From the NCBI GenBank assembly GCA_022511485.1, contig JAFLUJ010000357.1, forward strand, positions 1 through 10,161: DNA of 10,161 nt, written 5' to 3'. This DNA is from Oscillospiraceae bacterium (GTDB lineage Bacteria > Bacillota > Clostridia > Oscillospirales > Ruminococcaceae). The translations under genes and the position numbers were made by a program. This document shows, one piece after another, positions 1-6,252 of the stretch (within the stretch, counting starts at the first letter, position 1; each line of letters opens with the position of its first letter). The notes below the pieces were generated by a model. It had not been told where the DNA came from. It was given only the letters and a program-made list of their open reading frames with translations, and searched no databases.

Positions 1-35
1 TGGGGAATAACCTTTCTTCAGAAAGGTTTTCCCCA
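1..35. repeat. Strong hairpin at window edge
   Basis: The left arm TGGGGAATAACCTTTC (1-16) pairs with GAAAGGTTTTCCCCA (21-35) around a TTCA tetraloop. The stem is 15 bp with a single bulged T at position 8. No T-run follows on the plus strand (next bases GTAAGAG), so it is not a typical rho-independent terminator for plus-strand transcription. The stem may continue left of the window. It could be a terminator read on the minus strand, a terminator without a U-tract, or an intergenic repeat. Confidence 0.6.
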
Positions 36-90
36 GTAAGAGTACAGAGGTAATGTGCTAAATTATGATTTATAGTCAATTTGTCCCTGC

Positions 91-119
91 TTGACATATC
101 TGCTGAAAAGGGGTATACT
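91..119 (+). promoter_or_regulatory. Sigma-A promoter of the ABC transporter genes
   Basis: The -35 box TTGACA (91-96) is a perfect match and the -10 box TATACT (114-119) matches 5 of 6, with the optimal 17-bp spacer. Transcription should begin near 125-127, giving a leader of under 20 nt that ends in a good ribosome binding site (AAGGTGG, 129-135) seven bases before the ATG at 143. No clear operator palindrome overlaps the boxes, so this looks like a strong promoter that may be constitutive. Confidence 0.85.
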
Positions 120-142
120 ATTATTAGTAAGGTGGTTTTGAT

Positions 143-787
143 ATGAGCTATATCCGTTTTCAGGACGTAAGTAAAAGTTTCGGGGGAAATATTGTTCTGG
201 ATCGTACAGGCTTTTCCATTGAACAGGGGGAAATATGCGGCTTCATCGGCAGAAACGGCAGCGGAAAAACTGTTATTTTCAAGCTGATGACCGGACTGCT
301 TCTGCCGGATTCCGGTACGATCCTGTTTAAGGATGAAAATCTGAACGCCGGACACCGGTTTATAGAGTCTATGGGGGTTATGATAGAGACCCCCGGATTT
401 ATTCCCCATTACAGCGGCATGAAAAATCTGAAAATACTTAACTCCCTGAGCAGCAATCCCGTCTCAAAAGGGGAGATACGTGACCTGATGGAGCGTCTGG
501 GTCTTGACCCGAAAAATCGACGTCCTGTCCGTACATATTCTCTTGGAATGAGGCAAAAGCTGGGAATAATCCAGGCGGTGATGAATAAGCCGGAGCTGCT
601 GATCCTGGACGAGCCTATGAATAGTCTTGATGTTGAATCTGTGGAAAATGTCCGCAGGCTGTTTTCTGAGCTTAACAGCAGCGGGACTACTGTCATTCTG
701 GCAAGTCATATTGCGGAGGATATTGAATCCCTTTGTACAAGAAAATTCGTTATTGATAACTGCAAGGTCAGCGAGGCGGAAAAATGA
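143..787 (+). CDS. ABC transporter ATP-binding protein, BcrA/LanF-like
   Basis: This 214-residue nucleotide-binding subunit should power an export-type ABC transporter at the inner face of the membrane. Visible motifs in order are Walker A GRNGSGKT (36-43), a divergent signature YSLGMRQ (132-138), Walker B LLILDEP (152-158, catalytic Glu157), D-loop SLD (161-163) and the switch His189. At the Q-loop position the sequence reads MIETPGF, with Glu82 in place of Gln. That 'E-loop' is known from lantibiotic-immunity ATPases (LanF, NukF) and is also seen in bacitracin-type BcrA relatives. The length is short for the family but complete. The start is fixed by AAGGTGG seven bases upstream. The stop overlaps the next start (ATGA at 784-787), so it is translationally coupled to a permease gene. 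Substrate specificity is inferred from subfamily features only. Confidence 0.93.
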   Translation: MSYIRFQDVSKSFGGNIVLDRTGFSIEQGEICGFIGRNGSGKTVIFKLMTGLLLPDSGTILFKDENLNAGHRFIESMGVMIETPGFIPHYSGMKNLKILNSLSSNPVSKGEIRDLMERLGLDPKNRRPVRTYSLGMRQKLGIIQAVMNKPELLILDEPMNSLDVESVENVRRLFSELNSSGTTVILASHIAEDIESLCTRKFVIDNCKVSEAEK

Positions 788-1476
788 GATTCATCAAAAC
801 AGATCTAAAACGTATATTTACCGAGCCTGCTTTTTTCCTCAGCCTTTTTCTGGGAACGTTGCTTCTTTTCGGAGCAATGGGATACCTGCTTGCTTCAGGA
901 GAAACAGATGGCTTGTACGCCCGCGCTCAGGCTCTGGCACTGCCGTTTGCTGCCCCGCTGCTTGCGGCGATGCCTTATTCGGTGATGATAATGAGGGAAA
1001 GGGAAACCAGATATGGTATCCTTATGACCGTAAAGCTCCGGAGATCAGGCTATCAGCTTTACAGACTGATTACCTGCGGTCTTTCCGGAGCAGCTGCGCT
1101 TCTTATACCGCATATCATTTTGTTTGCAGCTTGTGCTGTGCCGGAGGGAGCTTCCGTACTTGAAAATGTGGTGGGACTTGTACTTCCCATAACATTCGGC
1201 TTCGGATACGGGGCGTTTTCCTACGGTCTGACCTTTGCCAACCGTCAGAGGTACGTTCCCCTTGTAATGCCTCAGGTTTTGTATATGCTGTGTATATATG
1301 CATTTCCTCATATCCATCTGGAGAAATTTTATCCCCCTTTGGACATATCTCCGTCAATTTACGGCGGGGAGATCACAGCAGACCGTTTTGTGATTCCTGC
1401 TGCCCTTACTGCGGCAGCCTTGATCCTTACTTTTTTTGGTACAGTCAAAGCAAGGGTCAGCGAAGAAGTTTACTAA
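784..1476 (+). CDS. ABC-2 type membrane permease subunit (first)
   Basis: A 230-residue integral membrane protein with six likely helices at about residues 17-37, 49-70, 97-118, 129-150, 158-175 and 202-222. The N-terminal stretch before helix 1 is basic (MRFIKTDLKR), and the loop after helix 2 is charged (RERETR), as expected for a cytoplasmic contact with the ATPase. Size and topology fit the LanE/LanG or BcrB class of ABC-2 permeases. The start overlaps the ATPase stop by four bases, with GAGGCGG just upstream, so the two proteins should be made in similar amounts. No catalytic motif is expected. Family assignment rests on topology and neighbours rather than on a recognised signature sequence. 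Confidence 0.85.
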   Translation: MRFIKTDLKRIFTEPAFFLSLFLGTLLLFGAMGYLLASGETDGLYARAQALALPFAAPLLAAMPYSVMIMRERETRYGILMTVKLRRSGYQLYRLITCGLSGAAALLIPHIILFAACAVPEGASVLENVVGLVLPITFGFGYGAFSYGLTFANRQRYVPLVMPQVLYMLCIYAFPHIHLEKFYPPLDISPSIYGGEITADRFVIPAALTAAALILTFFGTVKARVSEEVY

Positions 1477-1589
1477 TACTTGATAGTTCAATAATATACG
1501 CTAAATGAGCGATGCTCGAAATTTTGCTGACGCAAAACCATAAAACGTCGCGAAAGGAGTGATGCTCCCTGTGGGAGCATGATTAAAAT
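1477..1589 (+). promoter_or_regulatory. Structured leader between the two permease genes
   Basis: This 113-bp gap is filled with short inverted repeats. They are GAGC-GAT-GCTC (1507-1517), TTTTGC-TGAC-GCAAAA (1522-1537), a 4-bp GGAG/CTCC stem (1556-1559 with 1565-1568) and an 8-bp stem ATGCTCCC-TGT-GGGAGCAT (1562-1580). The last two share the CTCC strand and are mutually exclusive. The only good ribosome binding site for the gene at 1590 is GGGAG (1573-1577), which lies inside the 8-bp stem. A six-codon mini-ORF (MLPVGA, 1562-1582) also runs through the stem. Alternatives are translational control, an intergenic palindromic repeat, or both. No convincing promoter was found here. Confidence 0.5.
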
Positions 1590-2345
1590 ATGAAAAAACT
1601 CAGAGGCACAATGTTCAGCCTTTCAGAGCATATCCCGGCGGCAAGATGGTGTCTTGCAATGGCGGTGATCGCTTTTACTGCGGTAGTAAGCGTCTACAAG
1701 TACATTGATCTGGCTGATTCGGCGGCATTTTCCTCTCTTGAAGCGCTGTTCCTGATAATAACCGACATTACAAATGTCATTTTCATATACCTTCCCCTGT
1801 ATCTTTTTGTGGTATGCGGGATAATGTTTGACAGCGGCTTCGGGGGAATTGAGATCCTTCGCTGCGAAAGCCGGCCTGCATGGCTTGCGGGAAAGCTCAT
1901 CACCTATATCGTGAACACGGTCATTTTCTTTGCGGCAGTGTTTGTGATAAACTATGTAGTTTGTTCCCGGGCGTTTTATTTCAGCGACACATGGAGCAGC
2001 GGGTTTGTAAGCGTCAGGGTCATGCTTGGACATTCCGCTCTGGACTTTTCCGCTCCTCCGATCCCGACAGTGATAGGAGCGTCCGCTTCGGTATTGCTGC
2101 TTTATATACTTTGTGGGACAGTCAATATGCTTGTTTCCCTGCTTACCGGCAGAGAATCCGCTGCGCTCTTCTTTTCCCTTTTTGCGGGAATTGGACTTGG
2201 TCTGCTCAATATGTCGGTAACTTCCAACAGCGGAGCAAGCCAGATCATGCGTTGTATTGTTCTTTTAGCAGTTTCGGCTGCTGTGTATGTGTTTTGTATC
2301 TCTGCTGTAAACAAAAAAGACCTGGGTAGTAGTAAGTCTGTATGA
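1590..2345 (+). CDS. ABC-2 type membrane permease subunit (second)
   Basis: A 251-residue membrane protein with about six helices near residues 19-37, 62-80, 103-125, 160-185, 190-210 and 219-240, and short charged ends (MKKLRG at the start, NKKDLG at the end). It has the same size and topology as the preceding permease and follows the same ATPase, so it is best read as the second half of a heterodimeric channel, as in LanEG. An extracellular loop of about 35 residues (roughly 126-160) between helices 3 and 4 could contact substrate. The gene is separated from its partner by a hairpin-rich leader that hides its GGGAG site, so its translation may be limited or controlled separately. Similarity to a named family was not directly recognised. 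Confidence 0.8.
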   Translation: MKKLRGTMFSLSEHIPAARWCLAMAVIAFTAVVSVYKYIDLADSAAFSSLEALFLIITDITNVIFIYLPLYLFVVCGIMFDSGFGGIEILRCESRPAWLAGKLITYIVNTVIFFAAVFVINYVVCSRAFYFSDTWSSGFVSVRVMLGHSALDFSAPPIPTVIGASASVLLLYILCGTVNMLVSLLTGRESAALFFSLFAGIGLGLLNMSVTSNSGASQIMRCIVLLAVSAAVYVFCISAVNKKDLGSSKSV

Positions 2346-2387
2346 AAATATAAATAAAATATTTCAAGCAAATGATTAATGTGTTAA

Positions 2388-3602
2388 ATGTTAAGAAATG
2401 CTGCAAAATTGTCGACTTATGCAACGGAAAAGGAAAATAATTCAAGAGAAACAACGGGAAATGACGCAAATTTTCCGGGAAATGAGGGAAATATGCCTGA
2501 TAATGTCAATCTATTGAAAGTCATTGCCGTATTTGCGGCGGGAGCAATAAGTGTATCAGCTGCATCACGATTTACGGAGGACTATGTAGCTGAAGCAGCC
2601 TTCAAGGATAAAACATTGGCAGAAGCGGTCATGCAAAGCCAGCTTCAGGCAGAGCTTAAGAAGGCTGAAGAGCAGGCTGCAAAGGAGCTTGAGGAACAGG
2701 GTCAAACCCTCGTAACAACAGTGTTAGAGACCAAACCACCGGTGACAGAACCTCCGCTGGAGATCACTGAACCACCAGATATTTCCATGGAAATTGAAAA
2801 TACCGTCACAGAGACGGAAATAACGGAAATTTCGGAAATTTTTTCGGAAATAACGGAAACAACGGCTGAAACCACGACTTTTGAGACTGAATCGACTGAA
2901 CCGGCAGAAGAGGAGATCATCACCGAGTTTACACGGGGAGGATTGCTCCCAACTGACCGAACAGGACTTCCGGTACGTTCAATGTTCACGCTTACAGCTG
3001 AACAACAGACGACTATTACCTATTTCCTTATAGATCACTACTTCCTTGACGGGTACAAATACAGTAAGGAAGAGAGCAGACCAGAGCTGAAAGAGAAAAA
3101 ACAGCTTGCTGCTGAGATGGAATCTGGCGTTATTGAAACGCTGAATATGGTTCTGGGGAATATGAATATGAGCGATATTACCTCCATGCTTTCAGCTGAC
3201 TATGGCGCTATGGCAGACCAGGTCCGGGAGATACGAGCAGACTTTGAGGGATCCTATAAGGATGCTTATATTTATGGAGAGCATTTTGCTGATCTCTACG
3301 ACAACAGCCTGAAATACTTTGATCGGCTTATTAAAGCGCTTGAAAACGTGGGAGATACGGCAAGGCAATACAGGGAAGCCACAAATCCGCTGCTTGCGAT
3401 AGGGCTTCTTACAAGCAGTATCGACAACGTGATAATACCGGAGATAATGGCAGTCCTGGAGCAGTCATTTGATCTGGTAGAAGCTTCTCAGGAGATATTT
3501 TTGGAGGGTACAACGGGGACAAAGCTTCTGACACGTCAGGAGGTCACGGATATTATTCTGAATCCTGCGTTGGTGTTGGATACGAATATAGCGGAAAGGT
3601 AG
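2388..3602 (+). CDS. Membrane-anchored protein, coiled coil and Thr/Glu-rich stalk, unknown function
   Basis: The gene is not recognised. The longest reading gives 404 residues, but the ATG at 2493 (codon 36) is preceded by GAGGGA and gives a cleaner protein that starts seven residues before a hydrophobic helix. I consider 2493 at least as likely as 2388, which has no Shine-Dalgarno site. Numbering from 2388: one membrane helix or uncleaved signal anchor at about 43-60; an Ala/Glu/Lys/Gln-rich coiled coil at about 76-105; a Pro/Thr then Thr/Glu-rich low-complexity stalk at about 110-180; and a mostly helical soluble domain at about 200-404. The topology suggests the bulk lies outside the cell, on a stalk. 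The stop is seven bases before the MoxR-type gene, so the two are probably co-transcribed and may act together. Confidence 0.85.
   Translation: MLRNAAKLSTYATEKENNSRETTGNDANFPGNEGNMPDNVNLLKVIAVFAAGAISVSAASRFTEDYVAEAAFKDKTLAEAVMQSQLQAELKKAEEQAAKELEEQGQTLVTTVLETKPPVTEPPLEITEPPDISMEIENTVTETEITEISEIFSEITETTAETTTFETESTEPAEEEIITEFTRGGLLPTDRTGLPVRSMFTLTAEQQTTITYFLIDHYFLDGYKYSKEESRPELKEKKQLAAEMESGVIETLNMVLGNMNMSDITSMLSADYGAMADQVREIRADFEGSYKDAYIYGEHFADLYDNSLKYFDRLIKALENVGDTARQYREATNPLLAIGLLTSSIDNVIIPEIMAVLEQSFDLVEASQEIFLEGTTGTKLLTRQEVTDIILNPALVLDTNIAER
2815..2868 (+). repeat. Degenerate 9-bp tandem repeat (CGGAAATAA type)
   Basis: CGGAAA recurs at 2815, 2824, 2833, 2845 and 2854, with steps of 9, 9, 12 and 9 bp, followed by a decayed copy at 2863. 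Every step is a multiple of three, so the repeat stays in frame and encodes alternating Thr/Ser-Glu-Ile triplets in the stalk of the anchored protein. Expansion or contraction would change stalk length without breaking the gene. Confidence 0.7.
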
Positions 3603-3609
3603 ATGAAAT

Positions 3610-4539
3610 ATGAACGAAAAGGTCGAAATGTTAATAAAAAATATAGAAAAAGTCATTATTGGCAAGGAAATGGCTATCAGACAGGCGATAGCAGCTCTTC
3701 TTACGGAGGGACACGTCCTTGTAGAGGACGTTCCCGGTGTTGGAAAGACACAGCTTGCAGCTGCGCTTTCAAAATCGGTAAACGGTTCATTTAATCGTGT
3801 TCAGATGACGCCGGATATTATGCCAAGCGATATTACCGGATTCTCTATGCTCAATCGTGAAACCGGTGGATTTGAGTATCGGAAGGGAGCAGCTTTCTGC
3901 AACTTTCTGCTTGCGGACGAGATCAACCGTGCTTCTCCTAAGGCGCAGTCATCTCTTCTGGAGGTAATGGAGGAGCATCAGGTCAGTGCAGACGGCGAGA
4001 CATACACTCTTCCAAAGCCTTTTATGGTACTGGCTACACAGAACCCTGTTGAAACATATGGTACATATCATCTTCCGGAAGCCCAGATGGACCGTTTTGT
4101 AATGAAAATAAGTATGGGTTATCCAACTACGGAAGAGGAGCTTGCGATCCTTGACAGAAATGAATATGAGAATCCGATCGCAGGGATATCTTCCGTACTG
4201 ACTATTGAGGATATTGTTTCTCTCCAGGAACAGGTGAAGCAGGTCAGGGCAGCGGATAATGTGAAAAATTACATAGTATCCATAACCATAGCAACACGAA
4301 ATGACGAGGGTATCAAGCTTGGTATCAGTCCGAGAGGAAGCATAGCTTTGTACAAATCCTCGAAGGCCTGGGCGTTTATGAACGGCAGGGAGTATATCAC
4401 TCCTCAGGATGTAAAGGATTGTGCGGTTTGTACTCTTGCTCACAGGATAATGCTGTCTCCGAAGGGTAAATCCATGTACGAAACTCCGGAAGCGGCCATA
4501 GAAAAAATATTAGGCAGTGTACCTGTACCGAATGAATGA
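3610..4539 (+). CDS. MoxR-family AAA+ ATPase
   Basis: This is a complete 309-residue cytoplasmic AAA+ ATPase of the MoxR class, whose members act as chaperone-like remodelers and are often encoded beside DUF58 or VWA proteins. Visible elements are Walker A PGVGKT (42-47), the MoxR-typical region MTPDIMPSDITGF (66-78), Walker B FLLADEIN (99-106), sensor 1 in ATQNP (142-146), an arginine-finger candidate in DRF (161-163) and sensor 2 SPRG (240-243), followed by a helical lid domain. All key residues are intact. The start has AAAGG ten bases upstream and sits seven bases after the previous stop. The DUF58 gene that follows after 101 bp is the expected partner. The exact client is unknown. Confidence 0.95.
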   Translation: MNEKVEMLIKNIEKVIIGKEMAIRQAIAALLTEGHVLVEDVPGVGKTQLAAALSKSVNGSFNRVQMTPDIMPSDITGFSMLNRETGGFEYRKGAAFCNFLLADEINRASPKAQSSLLEVMEEHQVSADGETYTLPKPFMVLATQNPVETYGTYHLPEAQMDRFVMKISMGYPTTEEELAILDRNEYENPIAGISSVLTIEDIVSLQEQVKQVRAADNVKNYIVSITIATRNDEGIKLGISPRGSIALYKSSKAWAFMNGREYITPQDVKDCAVCTLAHRIMLSPKGKSMYETPEAAIEKILGSVPVPNE

Positions 4540-4542
4540 AAA

Positions 4543-4600
4543 CTTTTATTTATATAATATTAGAAAACGGCATATAGATATTATATAAATTTAATAAAAG
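4543..4600 (+). repeat. AT-only inverted repeat between MoxR and DUF58 genes
   Basis: ATTTATATAATAT (4548-4560) and ATATTATATAAAT (4578-4590) form a perfect 13-bp inverted repeat around a 17-nt loop. An outer pair CTTTTATT (4543-4550) and AATAAAAG (4593-4600) could lengthen the stem by way of a bulge. No T-run follows, so it is not a normal terminator. It could stabilise an mRNA end or reduce read-through into the DUF58 gene. It could also be chance, given the AT-rich composition. Confidence 0.45.
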
Positions 4601-4640
4601 GTTAATAAATTTAGTGAATAGTTAAGAAAGAGGAAATAAA

Positions 4641-5423
4641 ATGCTCACAAAGATTCTGCTTTACCTCATTGCGATAGGATTTTGGGTGTTTTTTGCATTA
4701 TATATGTCTGCCGGAATTGGTTGGGTCTTTGTTTATATTTTTATTTGTGCTCCTATGTTCTCTTTGGTGATGACTCTCATTCTGAAACGTGGAGGTAAGG
4801 TTACTCTGAAAGCAGATATAAGCCGAAGTATGCTTTATAAGAGGGAAGCTGCTGTGTTGAGGATCATAGCTAAAAATCGGAGCATATTCCCCGTTCCTGC
4901 TATAAAGATCAGGCTTATCCCTACTGAAGGGCTTGAATCCGAAAGCGAAGAAACAAGCTGTGTAGTAAGTATATCGCCCCGTTCGGAGGCGGTTATAGAA
5001 TTCAACTATAAGGCAGCAGTATGGGGAGTGTATAAAATCGGAGCTGAGTATGCATATATGCATGATTTCATGGGCTTTTTCAGATTCGGACTGTCCTGTG
5101 CGGATTCGGTCGTGGAAGTAAAGGTTTTCCCCGATATTCCTGAGATACCAGGGGATGCTCCATTGCTTCGTTCAGCCGCAGAGGCAGCGAAGTTCTCTGA
5201 TGATAATGAAGAAACAAAGGAAAATGACGGGATTCCGAGATTCGGAGGAATGCCGGGATATACTCACAAGGAATATGCGGAGGGAGATCCTATACGCCGG
5301 ATAAACTGGAAGCTGTCCTCCAAGCGTGACAAATATATGGTGCGTCTGGACGACGAGATAGAGTCCATACAGCAGACGATAGTCCTTGACGCCTGTGGCG
5401 GAGAAAATGTACTGGAAAACTAG
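4641..5423 (+). CDS. DUF58 protein, cut short by an in-frame TAG
   Basis: This is the N-terminal 260 residues of a DUF58 protein, a membrane-anchored partner of MoxR ATPases. Two adjacent helices (about 4-21 and 27-47) are followed by a beta-rich domain (about 52-165) and the diagnostic DUF58 core. Within 200-240 that core reads RFGGMPGYTHKEYAEGDPIR, then RINWKLSSKRDKYMVR. The start is set by GAGG seven bases upstream. The reading frame stops at TAG 5421-5423, right after the strand TIVLDACGG where the VWA-like fold should begin its first helix. The same frame then continues to 5822 as an obvious continuation. As written, the product would lack about a third of the domain and is probably non-functional unless the stop is read through or is a sequence error. 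Confidence 0.88.
   Translation: MLTKILLYLIAIGFWVFFALYMSAGIGWVFVYIFICAPMFSLVMTLILKRGGKVTLKADISRSMLYKREAAVLRIIAKNRSIFPVPAIKIRLIPTEGLESESEETSCVVSISPRSEAVIEFNYKAAVWGVYKIGAEYAYMHDFMGFFRFGLSCADSVVEVKVFPDIPEIPGDAPLLRSAAEAAKFSDDNEETKENDGIPRFGGMPGYTHKEYAEGDPIRRINWKLSSKRDKYMVRLDDEIESIQQTIVLDACGGENVLEN
5421..5423 (+). other. In-frame amber codon splitting the DUF58 gene
   Basis: The codons around it read GAA AAC TAG CGT GCA GTG GAA. A single C-to-T transition from CAG would restore a Gln and a continuous 393-codon gene (4641-5822), close to normal DUF58 length. TAG ends two other intact genes in this window (3600-3602, and 8920-8922 on the minus strand), so genome-wide reassignment of TAG is unlikely. 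The base after the stop is C, which is often a weaker termination context. Confidence 0.85.
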
Positions 5424-5429
5424 CGTGCA

Positions 5430-5822
5430 GTGGAAGGTATGCTTGCGGCTGCCTTGGGATTATTAAAATGCGGCTTTGAATCTACTGTCTGGTGCAGATT
5501 CAACGGAGCATTTACAGAGTTTGAAATATCCGATCCATCTGACGTCAGCGCTCTCCAGACGAAACTCGCAGAATATAGTTTTCTTAACAGTGAATTCAGG
5601 GAAGAAAGGATCCCTTTGAGAGAGCTTTCTGAAAAAAGTGATGGAAAGGGTATCCTATTATATACATCATTGTTCAATAAACGACTTGATTCCGAAATTG
5701 AAGCTGCATTGGTACAGGGTGTTACATCCGTAGTAATAACCTCTGATTCCTCCGGAATAGGAAATGCATATCAGGTATGGCGGCTTAATGAGGATTACTC
5801 AGCTGACATTATACAATCTTAA
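5430..5822 (+). pseudogene. C-terminal remainder of the DUF58 gene
   Basis: These 130 residues are in the same frame as the preceding fragment and carry the rest of its VWA-like fold. They comprise a helix (EGMLAAALGLLKCG), a strand (STVWCRFNG), a strand around GILLYTSLF and a strand VTSVVITSD, ending in a short hydrophilic tail. The GTG at 5430 and ATG at 5439 are possible starts, but neither has a properly spaced ribosome binding site (GGAAGG sits almost on the ATG). Independent translation is therefore doubtful, and reinitiation seven bases after the TAG is the only easy route. I read it as the 3' part of one broken gene rather than a separate gene. Its coding quality has not visibly decayed, which points to a recent event. 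Confidence 0.75.
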
Positions 5823-5868
5823 TACAAGCAATACTAACCCTAATTATTAATAGACAAAGTATATTGAT

Positions 5869-5892
5869 AAAGCCGCCTGTACAGGCGGCTTT
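5869..5892 (+). terminator. Palindromic terminator after the DUF58 gene
   Basis: This is a perfect 24-bp palindrome with arms AAAGCCGCC and GGCGGCTTT around TGTACA, 46 bases after the DUF58 stop. The U-tract is only TTT followed by CAC, so termination may be partial. Its position at the end of the co-directional gene run supports a terminator role. Confidence 0.7.
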
Positions 5893-6252
5893 CACTATGG
5901 TTTTGACAGATTGGACGACTTTCCAGACGGCTTACTGTATAGACCAGAAATGCATTAAACGGTTTTCCGGTTGGCTGTGCCGCCTGCCGCTTTCCCGACG
6001 GCTGCTGCGCCGCCAACCGCTTTGCGGTACATTTTAAGATGGGAAATAGTATAAATTAGGTATTAGTATTATATTTATCTGAAATTCAGATAATAAAAAC
6101 GGATCTCTTTAAAAAGATCCGTTTTTATTATCTATGTTATTTATTAATATTACTTGTCCTTATTTCATTCAAGAATATTGCAAAATTATTGGCTATATAA
6201 TTATAATACTGATAAAAATCTACATTAAATATGATTGAATTTTCTATCTAAT
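5893..6252. other. Intergenic region between convergent gene sets
   Basis: No gene was seen in this stretch. A GC-rich patch at about 5960-6028 contains CGGTTGGC (5968-5975) facing GCCAACCG (6012-6019), a small internal GCCG/CGGC stem and a hairpin ACCGC-TTT-GCGGT (6016-6028). Its composition contrasts sharply with the AT-rich flanks and is typical of a dispersed intergenic palindromic repeat. A TTGACA at 5903-5908 has no matching -10 box. After the terminator at 6089-6132 the sequence is AT-rich with nothing recognisable up to the stop of the acidic-protein gene. Confidence 0.5.
6089..6132. terminator. Bidirectional rho-independent terminator
   Basis: GATAATAAAAACGGATCT (6089-6106) and its exact complement (6115-6132) form an 18-bp perfect stem with an 8-nt loop. 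The GC core CGGATCT is followed by TTTTT on either strand, so it can stop plus-strand read-through and minus-strand transcripts of the acidic-protein gene, which ends about 120 bases away. A second palindrome, TTATCTGAA-A-TTCAGATAA (6075-6093), overlaps its left arm by five bases. Confidence 0.9.

Noticed and set aside
1480..1507. TTGATA near 1480 as an internal promoter for the second permease
   Set aside because: No -10 box fits at acceptable spacing (best is TAAATG at 1502-1507, 3 of 6).
1507..1580. CRISPR-like array between the permease genes
   Set aside because: The palindromes differ from one another and there are no regular spacers or equal-length direct repeats.
3603..3794. Open frame starting at 3603 overlapping the MoxR-type gene
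   Set aside because: Its product is basic and has no family signature. The overlapping frame encodes Walker A and B motifs of an intact AAA+ ATPase.
5903..5938. TTGACA at 5903-5908 as a promoter
   Set aside because: At 16-18 bp spacing there is only GC-rich sequence without a -10 match, and no gene follows on the plus strand.
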